DNA of 36,121 bases from Dehalococcoidia bacterium (GCA_003556385.1 PWRA01000126.1:1-36121); one strand, 5' to 3'; positions 26,477 to 36,121 are shown, counted from the stretch's first letter. The notes: a model not told the origin generated them from the letters alone. Translations and numbers: made by a program.

Positions 26477-26653
26477 ACACCACTATTATGCCTTAGAATG
26501 ACTCTCCTTGTCAAATCAACCAAATCTCTCTGAAACCTCGAGACCAATGCGTGAACTGTCAGAACACACACAGTTCTTTTGCTGATGCAGGTCTATACCT
26601 GACCCGGCTCCCGCATATCGGGAGGAGCCGTGATTGTAGCATCCTCTTGCATG

Positions 26654-26690
26654 TGTCATCCTGAGCGAAGCGAAGGATCTCAGCAACTCC
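26654..26690. repeat. Dispersed palindromic repeat (TCATCCTGAGCGAAGCGAAGGATCTCAG), copy 2
   Basis: tgtcatcctgagcgaagcgaaggatctcagcaactc; a sequence frequently dispersed in bacterial intergenic DNA. Confidence 0.65.
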
Positions 26691-26852
26691 ATATCGGAGA
26701 GCTGCCACCATGTACACGCCCGGGCTTGATCAGTAGCAGCCCTGCGGAACCGGGGGTTGTCACACCTTGCCGGCAAACACGATGAGTTTCCAATATCGGT
26801 ACACGCCCGCTTTCGAGAAAGTCCTTTTCCTGCTATAATGGGCCACCGCACA

Positions 26853-29800
26853 ATGGGTTACTATCTGGGCGTAGATATCGGCTCCGTCAACGCTAAGCTC
26901 ACACTGGTAGATGAGAACAGCGAGGTCGTGCGCCGTGACACGGAGAAGGTAAGCGCCGGCCCCAGAGCGGCGGTCAGTTCGCTGATCAACCGGCTGGGCG
27001 AGGGCGTGAGCCTTGAGGATATCATCGCCGCCGGCGTGTCCGGTTCCGGCAGAGGCGCCATCCCGGTAGAGTTGGGCTGGACGCAGTACAGCAGCTCGCT
27101 GGCGATCATCGCAGGGCTGCTTCATCGGCACCCGGACGCGAAGACCATCATACAGATAGGCGGCCAGAGCACCCTGGTAATCGAGCTTGAAGACGGCCTG
27201 AGAAAGCCCTGGCGGGTGGAGTCCAATCCCCTCTGTGCCGCGGGCACGGGGAGGTTCCTGGAACAACAGGCATACAGGCTCGGCATCAGCATGGAGGAGT
27301 TCGCCAGCCTGGCGCTGAAATGCCAGGGCACTCCACCCCGAATAGCCGCCCGCTGCAGCGTCTTCGCCAAGACCGACCTCATCCATCTACAGCAGAAGGG
27401 AGCTCCCCTGGACGCCATGCTCTATGCACTGTGCGAGAGCGTGGGGCGGATGGTAGCTTCTCTGAAGAAGGGAGCTTTCCAGGAACTGGTCTATTTCGTC
27501 GGTGGCGTGGCTGCTAACCCCGCGGTGACCAAGTCCCTCAATGACATGATCTCGGCCAGGAATGAGTATCCCGTTGAGGTCATAGTCCCCGAGGGCTACC
27601 TCCACATGGAGTCGCTGGGTGCGGCATTGCTCTCTATAGGGAAGACCTCGCGTAGCGTGATACTTCAGGACGCAGATGTCAGGCAGCGGTACTTCGAAAT
27701 GCCCAGGCTGGAGCCTGTGAGCGGCCGGGACGCCGAGGACGGCCACAGGATAGAAGAGGAAGTCACCGGCTACCTCGGGGTGGATGTGGGCTCCACCAGC
27801 ACCAAGGCCGTGATAATGGATGAATCGGGCACACGCTTGCTGGCCAAGAACTACCTGATGACCGCTGGCAGACCGGTCGAGGCCGTCAGGCAGTTGTTCA
27901 GGAACCTGCTTAATGATGGGGCAGACAGGGTCAACATAGCGGGCGTGGGCGTCACCGGCTCCGGCCGGTACCTTGTCGGCGCCTTCCTCGGTGCCGACTT
28001 GATTAAGAACGAGATAACAGCGCAAACCAGGGCTGCTGCCGAGTCGGATGCCGAGGCCGATATCATAGAGATCGGCGGGCAGGACTCCAAGCTGGTCATA
28101 AAGAGAAACGGGATAGTCGTGGACTATCACATGAACAAAGCCTGTGCCGCCGGAACGGGGAGCTTCATCGACGAACTGGCCGAGATGCTCGGCGTCTCCG
28201 TGACCAACGGCCAGTTTGCCGATCTGGCATTTGCCGCACCCCACACCATCGACCTGGGCACACGATGCGCCGCCTTTATGAGCCAGGCAGTAGCCTCGGC
28301 ACAGCAGGAAGGCGTGCCCCTGGAGATAATCACGGCCAGCCTGGCCAACTCCATAGCCAAGAACTACCTCTCCAAGGTGGTGGAGCACAGAAAGCTGGGC
28401 GAAAAGGTCATTCTGACCGGGGCGGTCTTCTACAACAAGGCCGTAGTCTCGGCATTCCATGATCAACTGGAAGGGAAGGCGCTGACCGTGGCCGAGCACA
28501 AGGAGGTCAGCGGCGCCATAGGGGCGGCCCTGCTGGCCAGAGAGGCCATGGTTCCCACAGAATCGGCTGAGTCAAAGTTCCACGGCTTCCAGGACGTCAT
28601 CGACAGGGAGTGCAAGCTTACGACGTTCGTCTGCAAAGGCTGCGACAACAATTGCACCATCACCCGCATGGAGATGCCCGGTTCGGAGTCCAGCTACTAT
28701 GGCAGCCGGTGCGACAGGTACGATGCCATGGCCAGCCATGCCCGGAGAGAGACCTTCTTTGACAGGCGAGAACAACTCCTCTTTCGGGAGTACAAAAAAG
28801 ACTCCGGCACAGGCCCAACGGTCGGGGTTCCCAGGGCTTTGCTGATGTATGATTATGCGCCCCTGATCATCGGCTTTCTGAACTCGCTCGATGCCAGAGT
28901 TGTCCTCTCCAGCCAGACCACCGGCGAGATCATGGAGCAGTCCATCGAGTTGAGCTACACCGACAGCTGCTTCCCTCTAAAGCTCCTTCACGGCCACGCC
29001 GCAATGCTCAAGGACGCCGATTACATGCTCTATCCCTGCGCCATTCGCCTCGGCAGCAAGAGTGATGATGCAAACCAGAAGTATTCATGTCCTCTGGTAC
29101 AGGCTTCCCCGTTCATAATCCGCCAGGCTGTCGACCTGGGAGAGCGCCTCCTGATACCGATACTCGATTTCAGCCGGGGCGACGGTGAGGTGGTGAAGAG
29201 TCTGGCCGACGTCGCCGTCAAGATGGGGTTCAGCAGGAAGAAAGCCAGGGCCGCAGCCCTGGCCGGCATTGAGTCTCAGCGCAGATTCGAGGCCGACCGG
29301 GCGGCACTGGGCAAGGAGCTACTGGACCAACTACACAGGAGCAACCAGCTGGGCGTGGTCCTTTTCTCCAGGTCCTACATGTTCCAGGATGCAGGAGCAA
29401 ACCTGGGTATTGCAGAGAAACTTGCTCAACTCGGCGTGGTGCCGATACCGCTGGACCTGTTGCCCCTGGAATCCGTGAACCCCGCCGACTACTCCGACCG
29501 CCCGTACTGGTTCTACGAGAGCAAATTCATAGCCGGTGCTGCCATAACCGCCTCCGATCCGCAACTCTACGGTCTGTGGCTGACAAACTTCGGATGCGGC
29601 CCGAACTCCTTCATCCTACACCTTGTCGAGGATATCATGGGCGGCAAGCCTCTGGGCCAGCTGGAAATAGACGAACACGCCGCCGAGGCAGGCATCGTTA
29701 CACGCCTTGAAGCCTTCGTCGACACTATCACAGGGTTCGGTGACGCCACCGGGGAGCGTAGAGTTTCACCTCAGGATATCTACCGCAGCGCATCCACCGT

Positions 29801-31010
29801 CATCGACACCGGGAAGACCTTCATCATACCCAGGATGACTCCACACGTTGAGCTTATCGCCGCACTCCTGGAAGGCAGCGGGGTGAAAGCGGTCGTGCTT
29901 CCCGAGCCGGACGAGCGTAATCTGTACTACGCCGACCAGCTCACGTCGGGCGTGGAGTGTCTGCCCTATCGGGTGACACTGGGGGACTTCCTAAAATTCG
30001 GCTACGAGACGGGCACCGACCTGAACAACGTCGAGGCAGTCATGGCTAGCGCGTACGGTCCCTGCCGCTTCGGCAAGTATGCTCTGGAACAACGACGGAT
30101 ACTGGGGCAAGTCGGCATCGACCTTCCCATACGAACGACGGTATCCAACAACGCGTATCGCGATACAGACATCAGCCCCGGTTATGCCCGACTCGCGTGG
30201 AGAGGATCCGTCGCCATCGATTACATGCAAAGGTTACTCTGGCGTACCCGTCCCTATGAAAAGCGCGCCGGCTCGGCGGATGTTATGTTCGACGAATATG
30301 TCGCGAGGGTCGTGGACCGCGTGCTCAGGAAAGAGGATTTCAAGGATGTACTCCGCCAGGCGACCCCCGAGTTCAAGTCCCTCATCGACCCTGAGCTGCC
30401 CCGCAAACCGCTGGTGGGCATAAACGGCGAGATATTTCTCCGCTCCAACACGTTCAGCAACCAGGACCTTGTGCGTGAGTGCGAAGAGGCCGGCCTGGAG
30501 GTCATGGTCTCTCCCATGGGAGAGTGGATGAAGTATATCTTCTACCGGCACGTCGAGGACGCCGTGGGATACCGCAAACTGCTCAAAGCGATGGTCAGCT
30601 ACATAATCAAGTTCATCTGGGAGCGGGACGATCACAGGATAGCCAGACATTTCAGCGACCTGGTCGACGGGAGAGAGCCATCAACCGAGGAGTTGCTGGC
30701 GCGTACAAGCCGGTGGCTATCGCCCAAATGCGGCAGCGAGGCGGTACTCAGCATCGGGGCCGGAATCGAATGGATGGAGAACCCCCGATTTGCCGGCGTG
30801 ATATCGGTGATGCCTCACGGATGCATGCCGGGCGGGATTGTGGCCGCAATGTCCGACAAGCTCAGTGCACAGTACCACAAGCCCTGGATCAACCTGACCT
30901 ATGACGGCTTCGCCGACAGTACAAACCTCGCCAGGATCCACAACTTCGCCGAGGTCATCCGCTTTTGCGGCCAGGAACAGCCTTCGTCTCAATCGAAGAT
31001 AGCACCCTGA
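26853..31010 (+). CDS. 2-hydroxyacyl-CoA dehydratase activase-type fused protein (two BcrAD/BadFG ATPase modules plus DUF2229-like region)
   Basis: MGYYLGVDIGSVNAKLTLVDE and GYLGVDVGSTSTKAVIMDE (two ASKHA modules); NPLCAAGTGRFLEQQAYRLG and NKACAAGTGSFIDELAEMLG; C-terminal GVPRALLMYDYAPLIIGFLNSL. Confidence 0.93.
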   Translation: MGYYLGVDIGSVNAKLTLVDENSEVVRRDTEKVSAGPRAAVSSLINRLGEGVSLEDIIAAGVSGSGRGAIPVELGWTQYSSSLAIIAGLLHRHPDAKTIIQIGGQSTLVIELEDGLRKPWRVESNPLCAAGTGRFLEQQAYRLGISMEEFASLALKCQGTPPRIAARCSVFAKTDLIHLQQKGAPLDAMLYALCESVGRMVASLKKGAFQELVYFVGGVAANPAVTKSLNDMISARNEYPVEVIVPEGYLHMESLGAALLSIGKTSRSVILQDADVRQRYFEMPRLEPVSGRDAEDGHRIEEEVTGYLGVDVGSTSTKAVIMDESGTRLLAKNYLMTAGRPVEAVRQLFRNLLNDGADRVNIAGVGVTGSGRYLVGAFLGADLIKNEITAQTRAAAESDAEADIIEIGGQDSKLVIKRNGIVVDYHMNKACAAGTGSFIDELAEMLGVSVTNGQFADLAFAAPHTIDLGTRCAAFMSQAVASAQQEGVPLEIITASLANSIAKNYLSKVVEHRKLGEKVILTGAVFYNKAVVSAFHDQLEGKALTVAEHKEVSGAIGAALLAREAMVPTESAESKFHGFQDVIDRECKLTTFVCKGCDNNCTITRMEMPGSESSYYGSRCDRYDAMASHARRETFFDRREQLLFREYKKDSGTGPTVGVPRALLMYDYAPLIIGFLNSLDARVVLSSQTTGEIMEQSIELSYTDSCFPLKLLHGHAAMLKDADYMLYPCAIRLGSKSDDANQKYSCPLVQASPFIIRQAVDLGERLLIPILDFSRGDGEVVKSLADVAVKMGFSRKKARAAALAGIESQRRFEADRAALGKELLDQLHRSNQLGVVLFSRSYMFQDAGANLGIAEKLAQLGVVPIPLDLLPLESVNPADYSDRPYWFYESKFIAGAAITASDPQLYGLWLTNFGCGPNSFILHLVEDIMGGKPLGQLEIDEHAAEAGIVTRLEAFVDTITGFGDATGERRVSPQDIYRSASTVIDTGKTFIIPRMTPHVELIAALLEGSGVKAVVLPEPDERNLYYADQLTSGVECLPYRVTLGDFLKFGYETGTDLNNVEAVMASAYGPCRFGKYALEQRRILGQVGIDLPIRTTVSNNAYRDTDISPGYARLAWRGSVAIDYMQRLLWRTRPYEKRAGSADVMFDEYVARVVDRVLRKEDFKDVLRQATPEFKSLIDPELPRKPLVGINGEIFLRSNTFSNQDLVRECEEAGLEVMVSPMGEWMKYIFYRHVEDAVGYRKLLKAMVSYIIKFIWERDDHRIARHFSDLVDGREPSTEELLARTSRWLSPKCGSEAVLSIGAGIEWMENPRFAGVISVMPHGCMPGGIVAAMSDKLSAQYHKPWINLTYDGFADSTNLARIHNFAEVIRFCGQEQPSSQSKIAP

Positions 31011-31064
31011 GGCGGGTCAACATCATGCCTGTCACTCCCCCCACCGTTGGCGGTGGCGATCATG

Positions 31065-31093
31065 TTGACAGTGCGGAAGACATATAGTAACAT
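31065..31093 (+). promoter_or_regulatory. Putative sigma70 promoter of P1-peptidase/pan operon
   Basis: TTGACA (31065-31070), 17 bp, TAACAT (31088-31093). Confidence 0.45.
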
Positions 31094-31099
31094 CTAATG

Positions 31100-31230
31100 T
31101 AGCCATCGACCCTCGGGCGGTGAGCGAGAGAACCAGGTAGTTAGTTGCTCCGCTTGGATCGGCAATGACCGAGACGGATGAAGAGAGTTCGCGTGATGAC
31201 CCTCTCGGTTAGGCCGGGAGGGTTTTCTAT
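31100..31230 (+). promoter_or_regulatory. Candidate attenuator/riboswitch-like leader of the pantothenate operon
   Basis: About 130-nt non-coding leader between promoter and first gene, ending in an intrinsic terminator; includes short ORF 31165-31212 and alternative pairing segment 31125-31130. Confidence 0.5.
31199..31228 (+). terminator. Intrinsic terminator 12 bp upstream of the P1-peptidase start (attenuator)
   Basis: accctctcgg-TTAGG-ccgggagggt (10-bp stem, one G-U) followed by TTTTCTAT. Confidence 0.75.
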
Positions 31231-31241
31231 TTGTGGTTAGT

Positions 31242-32204
31242 ATGAAGCAGGCATTAACGGACGTTCCGGGGATTAAGATCGGCCACTACACCAACCGGCA
31301 GGGAGTCACCGGCTGTACGGTGGTGATCTGCGAGCAAGGGGCGGTGGCCGGGGTTGATGTCAGCGGTTCATCGCCCGGAACCAGGGAGACAGACTTGCTC
31401 CGCCCGGGAAACCTGGTGGAGAGGGTCCAGGGGATACTGCTCAGCGGAGGAAGCGCCTTCGGCCTGGACGCTGCCAGCGGGGTCATGAGATACCTGGAGG
31501 AACGTGAGTTGGGCCATGAGACCAGCGGCGGCAGGGTGCCCATTGTGCCCGCTGCCATTATCTTCGATCTCAACATAGGTGATCGAACGGCCAGACCGGG
31601 AGCCACGGAAGGCTATCAGGCCTGTTTGGCCGCCACCGACGCCGGGGTGACCGAAGGATGTGTCGGTGCCGGCACAGGAGCGACCGTGGGCAAGGTCCTC
31701 GGCATCCAGCACGCAGTCAAGAGCGGCCTGGGGACCAGCAGTCAGGTGATATCCAGAGATGTCGTGGTGGCTGCCCTCATGGTCGTAAATGCGGTGGGAG
31801 ACGTGGTTGAACCGGGAACCGGAGAAATCCTGGCCGGGCCCCGCAGACCGGACGGAGGTGGATTCTACCGCACGTCCCAGCTGTGGAAAAGCGGGAGCAA
31901 TAAGGGTGTCCCGCCCTTCAACACCGTGATCGGTGCGGTGGCTACGGATGCCAGGGTCAGCAAAGCCATGCTGGGCAGACTGGCCCGTGTGGCTCAGGCG
32001 GGTATCGCCCGCACCATCGACCCATGCCATACGATGCACGACGGGGACGTCTTGTTTGCTCTTTCCTGCGGCGAGAAGGATGCCGACATCAACGCTCTGG
32101 CAATAACCGCTGCCGAAGTGGTGGCCGTAGCGATAGTCAGAGCGATCCGGGCGGCAGATGCCCTGGCCGGAGTGCCGGCAGCGAAGGATGTAGTCAAGTG
32201 CTGA
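31242..32204 (+). CDS. P1-family (DmpA/BapA-type) autoprocessing aminopeptidase
   Basis: TDVPGIKIGHYTNRQGVTGCTVVICEQGAVAGVDVSGSSPGTRETDLL; GILLSGGSAFGLDAASGVMRYLEE; cleavage-site-like PPFNTVIGAVATDA. Confidence 0.9.
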   Translation: MKQALTDVPGIKIGHYTNRQGVTGCTVVICEQGAVAGVDVSGSSPGTRETDLLRPGNLVERVQGILLSGGSAFGLDAASGVMRYLEERELGHETSGGRVPIVPAAIIFDLNIGDRTARPGATEGYQACLAATDAGVTEGCVGAGTGATVGKVLGIQHAVKSGLGTSSQVISRDVVVAALMVVNAVGDVVEPGTGEILAGPRRPDGGGFYRTSQLWKSGSNKGVPPFNTVIGAVATDARVSKAMLGRLARVAQAGIARTIDPCHTMHDGDVLFALSCGEKDADINALAITAAEVVAVAIVRAIRAADALAGVPAAKDVVKC

Positions 32205-33091
32205 AGACTGGATTCATTGGCGCTGGAACCACAGGCACTGCTCTAGCAGTAAGGCTGTCTCAGAAGAAATGGCCCGTGGTAGCAGTGTCGAGTCGCACCC
32301 CGGCCTCCGCACAGAGACTGGCCGCGATGGTACCGGGTTGTAGTGCCTGTCACACGTCTCAGGAAGTAGTCGATGCCGCTGAACTGGTCTTCATAACCAC
32401 CCCGGACGATGCCATCGCCCGGGTCTGCAGTGAAGTTCAGTGGCATGCCGGCCAGAGCGTGGTGCACTGCAGCGGCGCCCATTCTGTAGATATTCTGGAA
32501 TCAGCAGAGCAATACGGAGCGGGCGTCGGTTCGTTCCACCCTCTGCAGACCTTTGCCCACGTTGACCAGGCCATGGAGAACTTACCGGGCTCGACCTTCG
32601 CGCTGGAGGCCCAACAGCCGTTGCTGGCGACCCTGGAGCAGCTGGCTGTTCTCCTGAATGGCAGTTGGGTAGAGCTCAAGCCGGGGGATAAAGTGCTGTA
32701 CCACACAGCGGCCGTTTTTGCCTGCAACTATCTGGTCACGCTGGTCAAGCTCGCTCTGGACTTGTGGCAGGATTTCGGTGTGTCGTCAAAGGAAGCAACC
32801 AGGGCGCTGCTACCTTTGATCAGGGGAACGATAAACAATATCAGCACTGTCGGCCTGCCCAACTGTCTTACGGGTCCCGTCGCCCGCGGCGACCTGGGCA
32901 CAATCGAGAGGCACCTGAGCGCACTGGAGGCCAGTAACCCTTCGCTGCTCGCTGTCTATAAGGAACTGGCTCTTCAGACCATTCCCACCGCGCTGGCCAA
33001 AGGCAGGCTTGACGAACAGCAAGCAGAGGAGATGAAGATACTGCTGACCACACAAGGCGAGTCACAATGCGGAGAAGGAGACACGAGATGA
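32198..33091 (+). CDS. Rossmann-like / DUF2520 domain protein (ketopantoate reductase-like fold); GTG start overlapping upstream stop
   Basis: [86 protein letters not shown]. Confidence 0.85.
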   Translation: MLKTGFIGAGTTGTALAVRLSQKKWPVVAVSSRTPASAQRLAAMVPGCSACHTSQEVVDAAELVFITTPDDAIARVCSEVQWHAGQSVVHCSGAHSVDILESAEQYGAGVGSFHPLQTFAHVDQAMENLPGSTFALEAQQPLLATLEQLAVLLNGSWVELKPGDKVLYHTAAVFACNYLVTLVKLALDLWQDFGVSSKEATRALLPLIRGTINNISTVGLPNCLTGPVARGDLGTIERHLSALEASNPSLLAVYKELALQTIPTALAKGRLDEQQAEEMKILLTTQGESQCGEGDTR

Positions 33092-33471
33092 GAACAATGC
33101 TCAAGAGCAAAATCCACCGGGCCTGCGTCACTGAGGTCGACCTGGACTACGAGGGGAGTATCAGCATCGACAGGGCCCTCATGGACGCGGCCGACATCCT
33201 ACCCTATGAAAAGGTAGAGGTACTGGACATCAACAACGGAGCCAGGTTCAGCACCTATGCCATCACGGGAGAGGCGAACTCGGGCACCATCGGCGTCAAC
33301 GGCGCTGCCGCCAGGCTGGTGGCAAAGGAAGACCTGGTTATTATCCTCACCTATCGCAGCGTCCCCGATGATGAGGCGACCAGCGTTACGCCGCTCATAA
33401 TCTGTGTCGACGGTCAGAACAGAATCATAGAGCAACCGTCCGCAGCCCACCCATCCGGATGCGACAGATGA
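33088..33471 (+). CDS. panD: Aspartate 1-decarboxylase
   Basis: [61 protein letters not shown] autoprocessing site (YEGSISID); ATGA overlap with DUF2520 gene. Confidence 0.96.
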   Translation: MRTMLKSKIHRACVTEVDLDYEGSISIDRALMDAADILPYEKVEVLDINNGARFSTYAITGEANSGTIGVNGAAARLVAKEDLVIILTYRSVPDDEATSVTPLIICVDGQNRIIEQPSAAHPSGCDR

Positions 33472-33596
33472 GACCGAAGCCTGGAGTGCGGGAACCGAGA
33501 ATACAGACTCGCCGTCCCTGAGTTCTGCAAAACACTGTCCGTGTGCCCGGCGAACCCGGTGTCAGGAATACAGATTTAAGCTGAAGGAGGCAGACG

Positions 33597-34433
33597 ATGA
33601 GAGTAACGATCACCGAGATAAAAGATATGAAGCAGAGGAACGAGAAGATCCCCATGCTCACCGCCTACGACTATGTGACGGCCAGGATGGTTGACGAATC
33701 CGGCGTGCCGTTGATATTGGTGGGCGACAGCCTGGGCATGGTGATGCTGGGTTACGAGTCGACCATCCCGGTGACTATGGACGAAATGCTCCACCACACC
33801 ACGGCCGTGGTGAGGGGGGCCAGGAAGGCTCTGGTTGTCGGCGACATGCCATTCATGACCTACCATATCAGTGTCCCGGACGCGCTCTCGAATGCCACGC
33901 GCTTCATTCAAGAAGGGGGCGCGCAGGCCGTGAAGCTCGAAGGCGGAGAGGCCGTCGCGGAACAGGTGCGACGCCTTGTCGCCTGCGGCATTCCGGTCAT
34001 GGGCCACATCGGGCTGACGCCACAATCGATACATCAGCTGGGCGGCTTCAAGGCACAGGGCAGGGTGGTGGGGGACGCCAGAAGATTGCTCAACGATGCC
34101 CGCATCCTGGAGGAGGCCGGCGCGTTTGCCATAGTCCTTGAATGCACTCCGGCGCCTCTGTCCGAACTCATCACCGGGCGGCTGACTATCCCCACCATCG
34201 GAATCGGGGCCGGTCCCGGCTGCGACGGTCAGGTCCAGGTGATCAGCGATGTTCTCGGGCTCTACACCGACTTCGTACCCAAGCATGCCAGGCAATATGC
34301 CAGGCTAGCCGGAGAAATCAGAGACGCCGTCGCCTGCTATATCTCCGACGTCCGGTCCATTAGCTTCCCCACCACAGAACACAGCTACACCATGGATGAG
34401 GGCCTTATCGAACAGCTAGAGGCGGAAGCCTAG
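33597..34433 (+). CDS. panB: 3-methyl-2-oxobutanoate hydroxymethyltransferase (canonical copy)
   Basis: [86 protein letters not shown]; adjacent panC. Confidence 0.96.
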   Translation: MRVTITEIKDMKQRNEKIPMLTAYDYVTARMVDESGVPLILVGDSLGMVMLGYESTIPVTMDEMLHHTTAVVRGARKALVVGDMPFMTYHISVPDALSNATRFIQEGGAQAVKLEGGEAVAEQVRRLVACGIPVMGHIGLTPQSIHQLGGFKAQGRVVGDARRLLNDARILEEAGAFAIVLECTPAPLSELITGRLTIPTIGIGAGPGCDGQVQVISDVLGLYTDFVPKHARQYARLAGEIRDAVACYISDVRSISFPTTEHSYTMDEGLIEQLEAEA

Positions 34434-34437
34434 CAGG

Positions 34438-35271
34438 ATGCAGGTAGTAAGAACAATCGCCGAGATGAGGACACTGAGGCAGCAACTCGACGGCGCGATC
34501 GGCTTCGTCCCCACCATGGGCTACCTGCACCGCGGTCACCTGGCTCTGGTGGAGCGGGCCAGGAGCGAAGACCAGTTCGTCATCGTAAGCATTTATGTCA
34601 ACCCGCTTCAGTTCGCTGCCGGCGAGGACCTCACAGCGTATCCGCGCGATCCGAACCGTGACCGGGAGCTATTGCGGCAAGAGAATGCGGACATCGTCTT
34701 TATTCCATCGGACTCTGAGATGTACCCGACTGGATTCAGCACCTGGGTAGATGTCGAGCACATAACCGAACGCCTCGAGGGGGCGTCACGCCCCGGGCAC
34801 TTCCGGGGCGTAGCCACCGTCGTGGCCAAGCTCTTCAACATCGTCCGACCATGCAGGGCCTATTTCGGACAGAAAGATGCGCAACAGGTGCTGATCATCA
34901 AGCGTATGGTGGCGGACCTCAACATGGGGATCGAAATCGCCGTTGTGCCTACCGTGAGAGAGAGCGACGGCCTTGCTCTGAGCAGCCGCAATCTCTACCT
35001 GAGCCCTGAAGAACGGCGGGCAGCCGCTGTGTTGTTCAGGGCCCTCACTCTGGCCCGGGAGCTACGCGCGGACGGGAAACGCGATGCCGATACCATCCGC
35101 AATCAGATGAAGGCGCTCATCGACAAGGAACCTCTGGCCCGCGTTGACTATGTCAGCGTTGCCGACGCCCGGACCCTGGATGAACTGCGCACAATCGACC
35201 GCACGACGCTGGCTTCCCTGGCCGTCTGGATAGGCAAGACAAGGCTGATCGACAACATGTCCCTGGAATAA
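34438..35271 (+). CDS. panC: Pantoate--beta-alanine ligase
   Basis: IGFVPTMGYLHRGHLALVERAR; VSIYVNPLQFAAGEDLTAYPRD; YFGQKDAQQVLIIKRMV. Confidence 0.97.
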   Translation: MQVVRTIAEMRTLRQQLDGAIGFVPTMGYLHRGHLALVERARSEDQFVIVSIYVNPLQFAAGEDLTAYPRDPNRDRELLRQENADIVFIPSDSEMYPTGFSTWVDVEHITERLEGASRPGHFRGVATVVAKLFNIVRPCRAYFGQKDAQQVLIIKRMVADLNMGIEIAVVPTVRESDGLALSSRNLYLSPEERRAAAVLFRALTLARELRADGKRDADTIRNQMKALIDKEPLARVDYVSVADARTLDELRTIDRTTLASLAVWIGKTRLIDNMSLE

Positions 35272-35423
35272 GGTGGCGGACCCCGCACGAGAACAAGACC
35301 GGGAAAGCATCGCAGCACCCGGTAGATAGTGCATCCACACCAACCCGGCAACGGGCTTTTGGCGCCGCAGCACAAATCAACGAGATTTCGCCGGGAACCG
35401 GCTCCCCCCAGCTTCAGCTTCAT

Positions 35424-35452
35424 TTGACAGGAAACGGGCCCTGTTGTATAAT
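35424..35452 (+). promoter_or_regulatory. Consensus sigma70 promoter for 23S rRNA
   Basis: TTGACA (35424-35429), 17-bp spacer, TATAAT (35447-35452). Confidence 0.85.
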
Positions 35453-35521
35453 GCCCATACTCTTTCCGGAGAGTAAGTTTGCACGTTAACAATTGAATAG
35501 GTTTTGTGTTCTGCCTGGCGT

Positions 35522-36121
<600 letters not shown>

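Noticed and set aside
26516-26851. 111-aa minus-strand ORF containing LLRSFASLRMTHA
   Set aside because: This peptide is the well-known spurious translation of the dispersed GAAGCGAAGGATCTCAG repeat, not a gene.
27387-28499. 370-aa minus-strand ORF inside the CoA-dehydratase activase gene
   Set aside because: Antisense shadow of conserved ASKHA domains on the plus strand; composition shows no recognisable domain.
31100-31230. T-box interpretation of the pan-operon leader
   Set aside because: No AGGGTGGNACCGCG-type T-box sequence is present, so only a generic attenuator or riboswitch call is supported.

Overview
The window looks like a chromosomal segment from a Chloroflexota (Dehalococcoidia-like) bacterium; that taxonomic call is inference from gene content. 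Housekeeping blocks flank a more AT-rich accessory stretch at about 18.5-26.8 kb. Order: C-terminus of a probable 2-oxoacid:ferredoxin oxidoreductase subunit, ADP-forming acyl-CoA synthetase, rplU-rpmA-rpmE-DUF1385, nitroreductase. Next is an ECF-sigma / envelope module: ECF sigma, lipoprotein, LEA/WHy-like protein, putative membrane anti-sigma, PF09826 beta-propeller and serpin. It carries two near-identical 38-bp promoter-like motifs. Then NDP-sugar nucleotidyltransferase, C69/secernin-like hydrolase, YchF, HolA, and a PanB paralog paired with a U32-like protein. The accessory stretch holds gene remnants, a frameshifted SRPBCC gene, a UbiE-like methyltransferase, two paralogous zinc-ribbon genes, an RpoD-like sigma, and HEAT, LRR and TPR proteins. 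After it come a fused 2-hydroxyacyl-CoA dehydratase activase, an operon P1-peptidase / DUF2520 / panD / panB / panC behind a leader ending in an intrinsic terminator, and the 5' part of a 23S rRNA gene with a consensus promoter and no 16S upstream. Strongest leads: (1) the two zinc-ribbon genes share a 5' leader whose 11-bp stem occludes the start codon and is preserved through wobble-compatible changes; (2) the pantothenate operon includes a DmpA/BapA-type peptidase (possible beta-alanine source), a DUF2520 protein (possible ketopantoate reductase) and an attenuator-like leader; (3) a catalytically intact second PanB sits outside any pan context; (4) the ECF-controlled serpin/beta-propeller module. 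No database search was possible; family calls rest on motif recognition.
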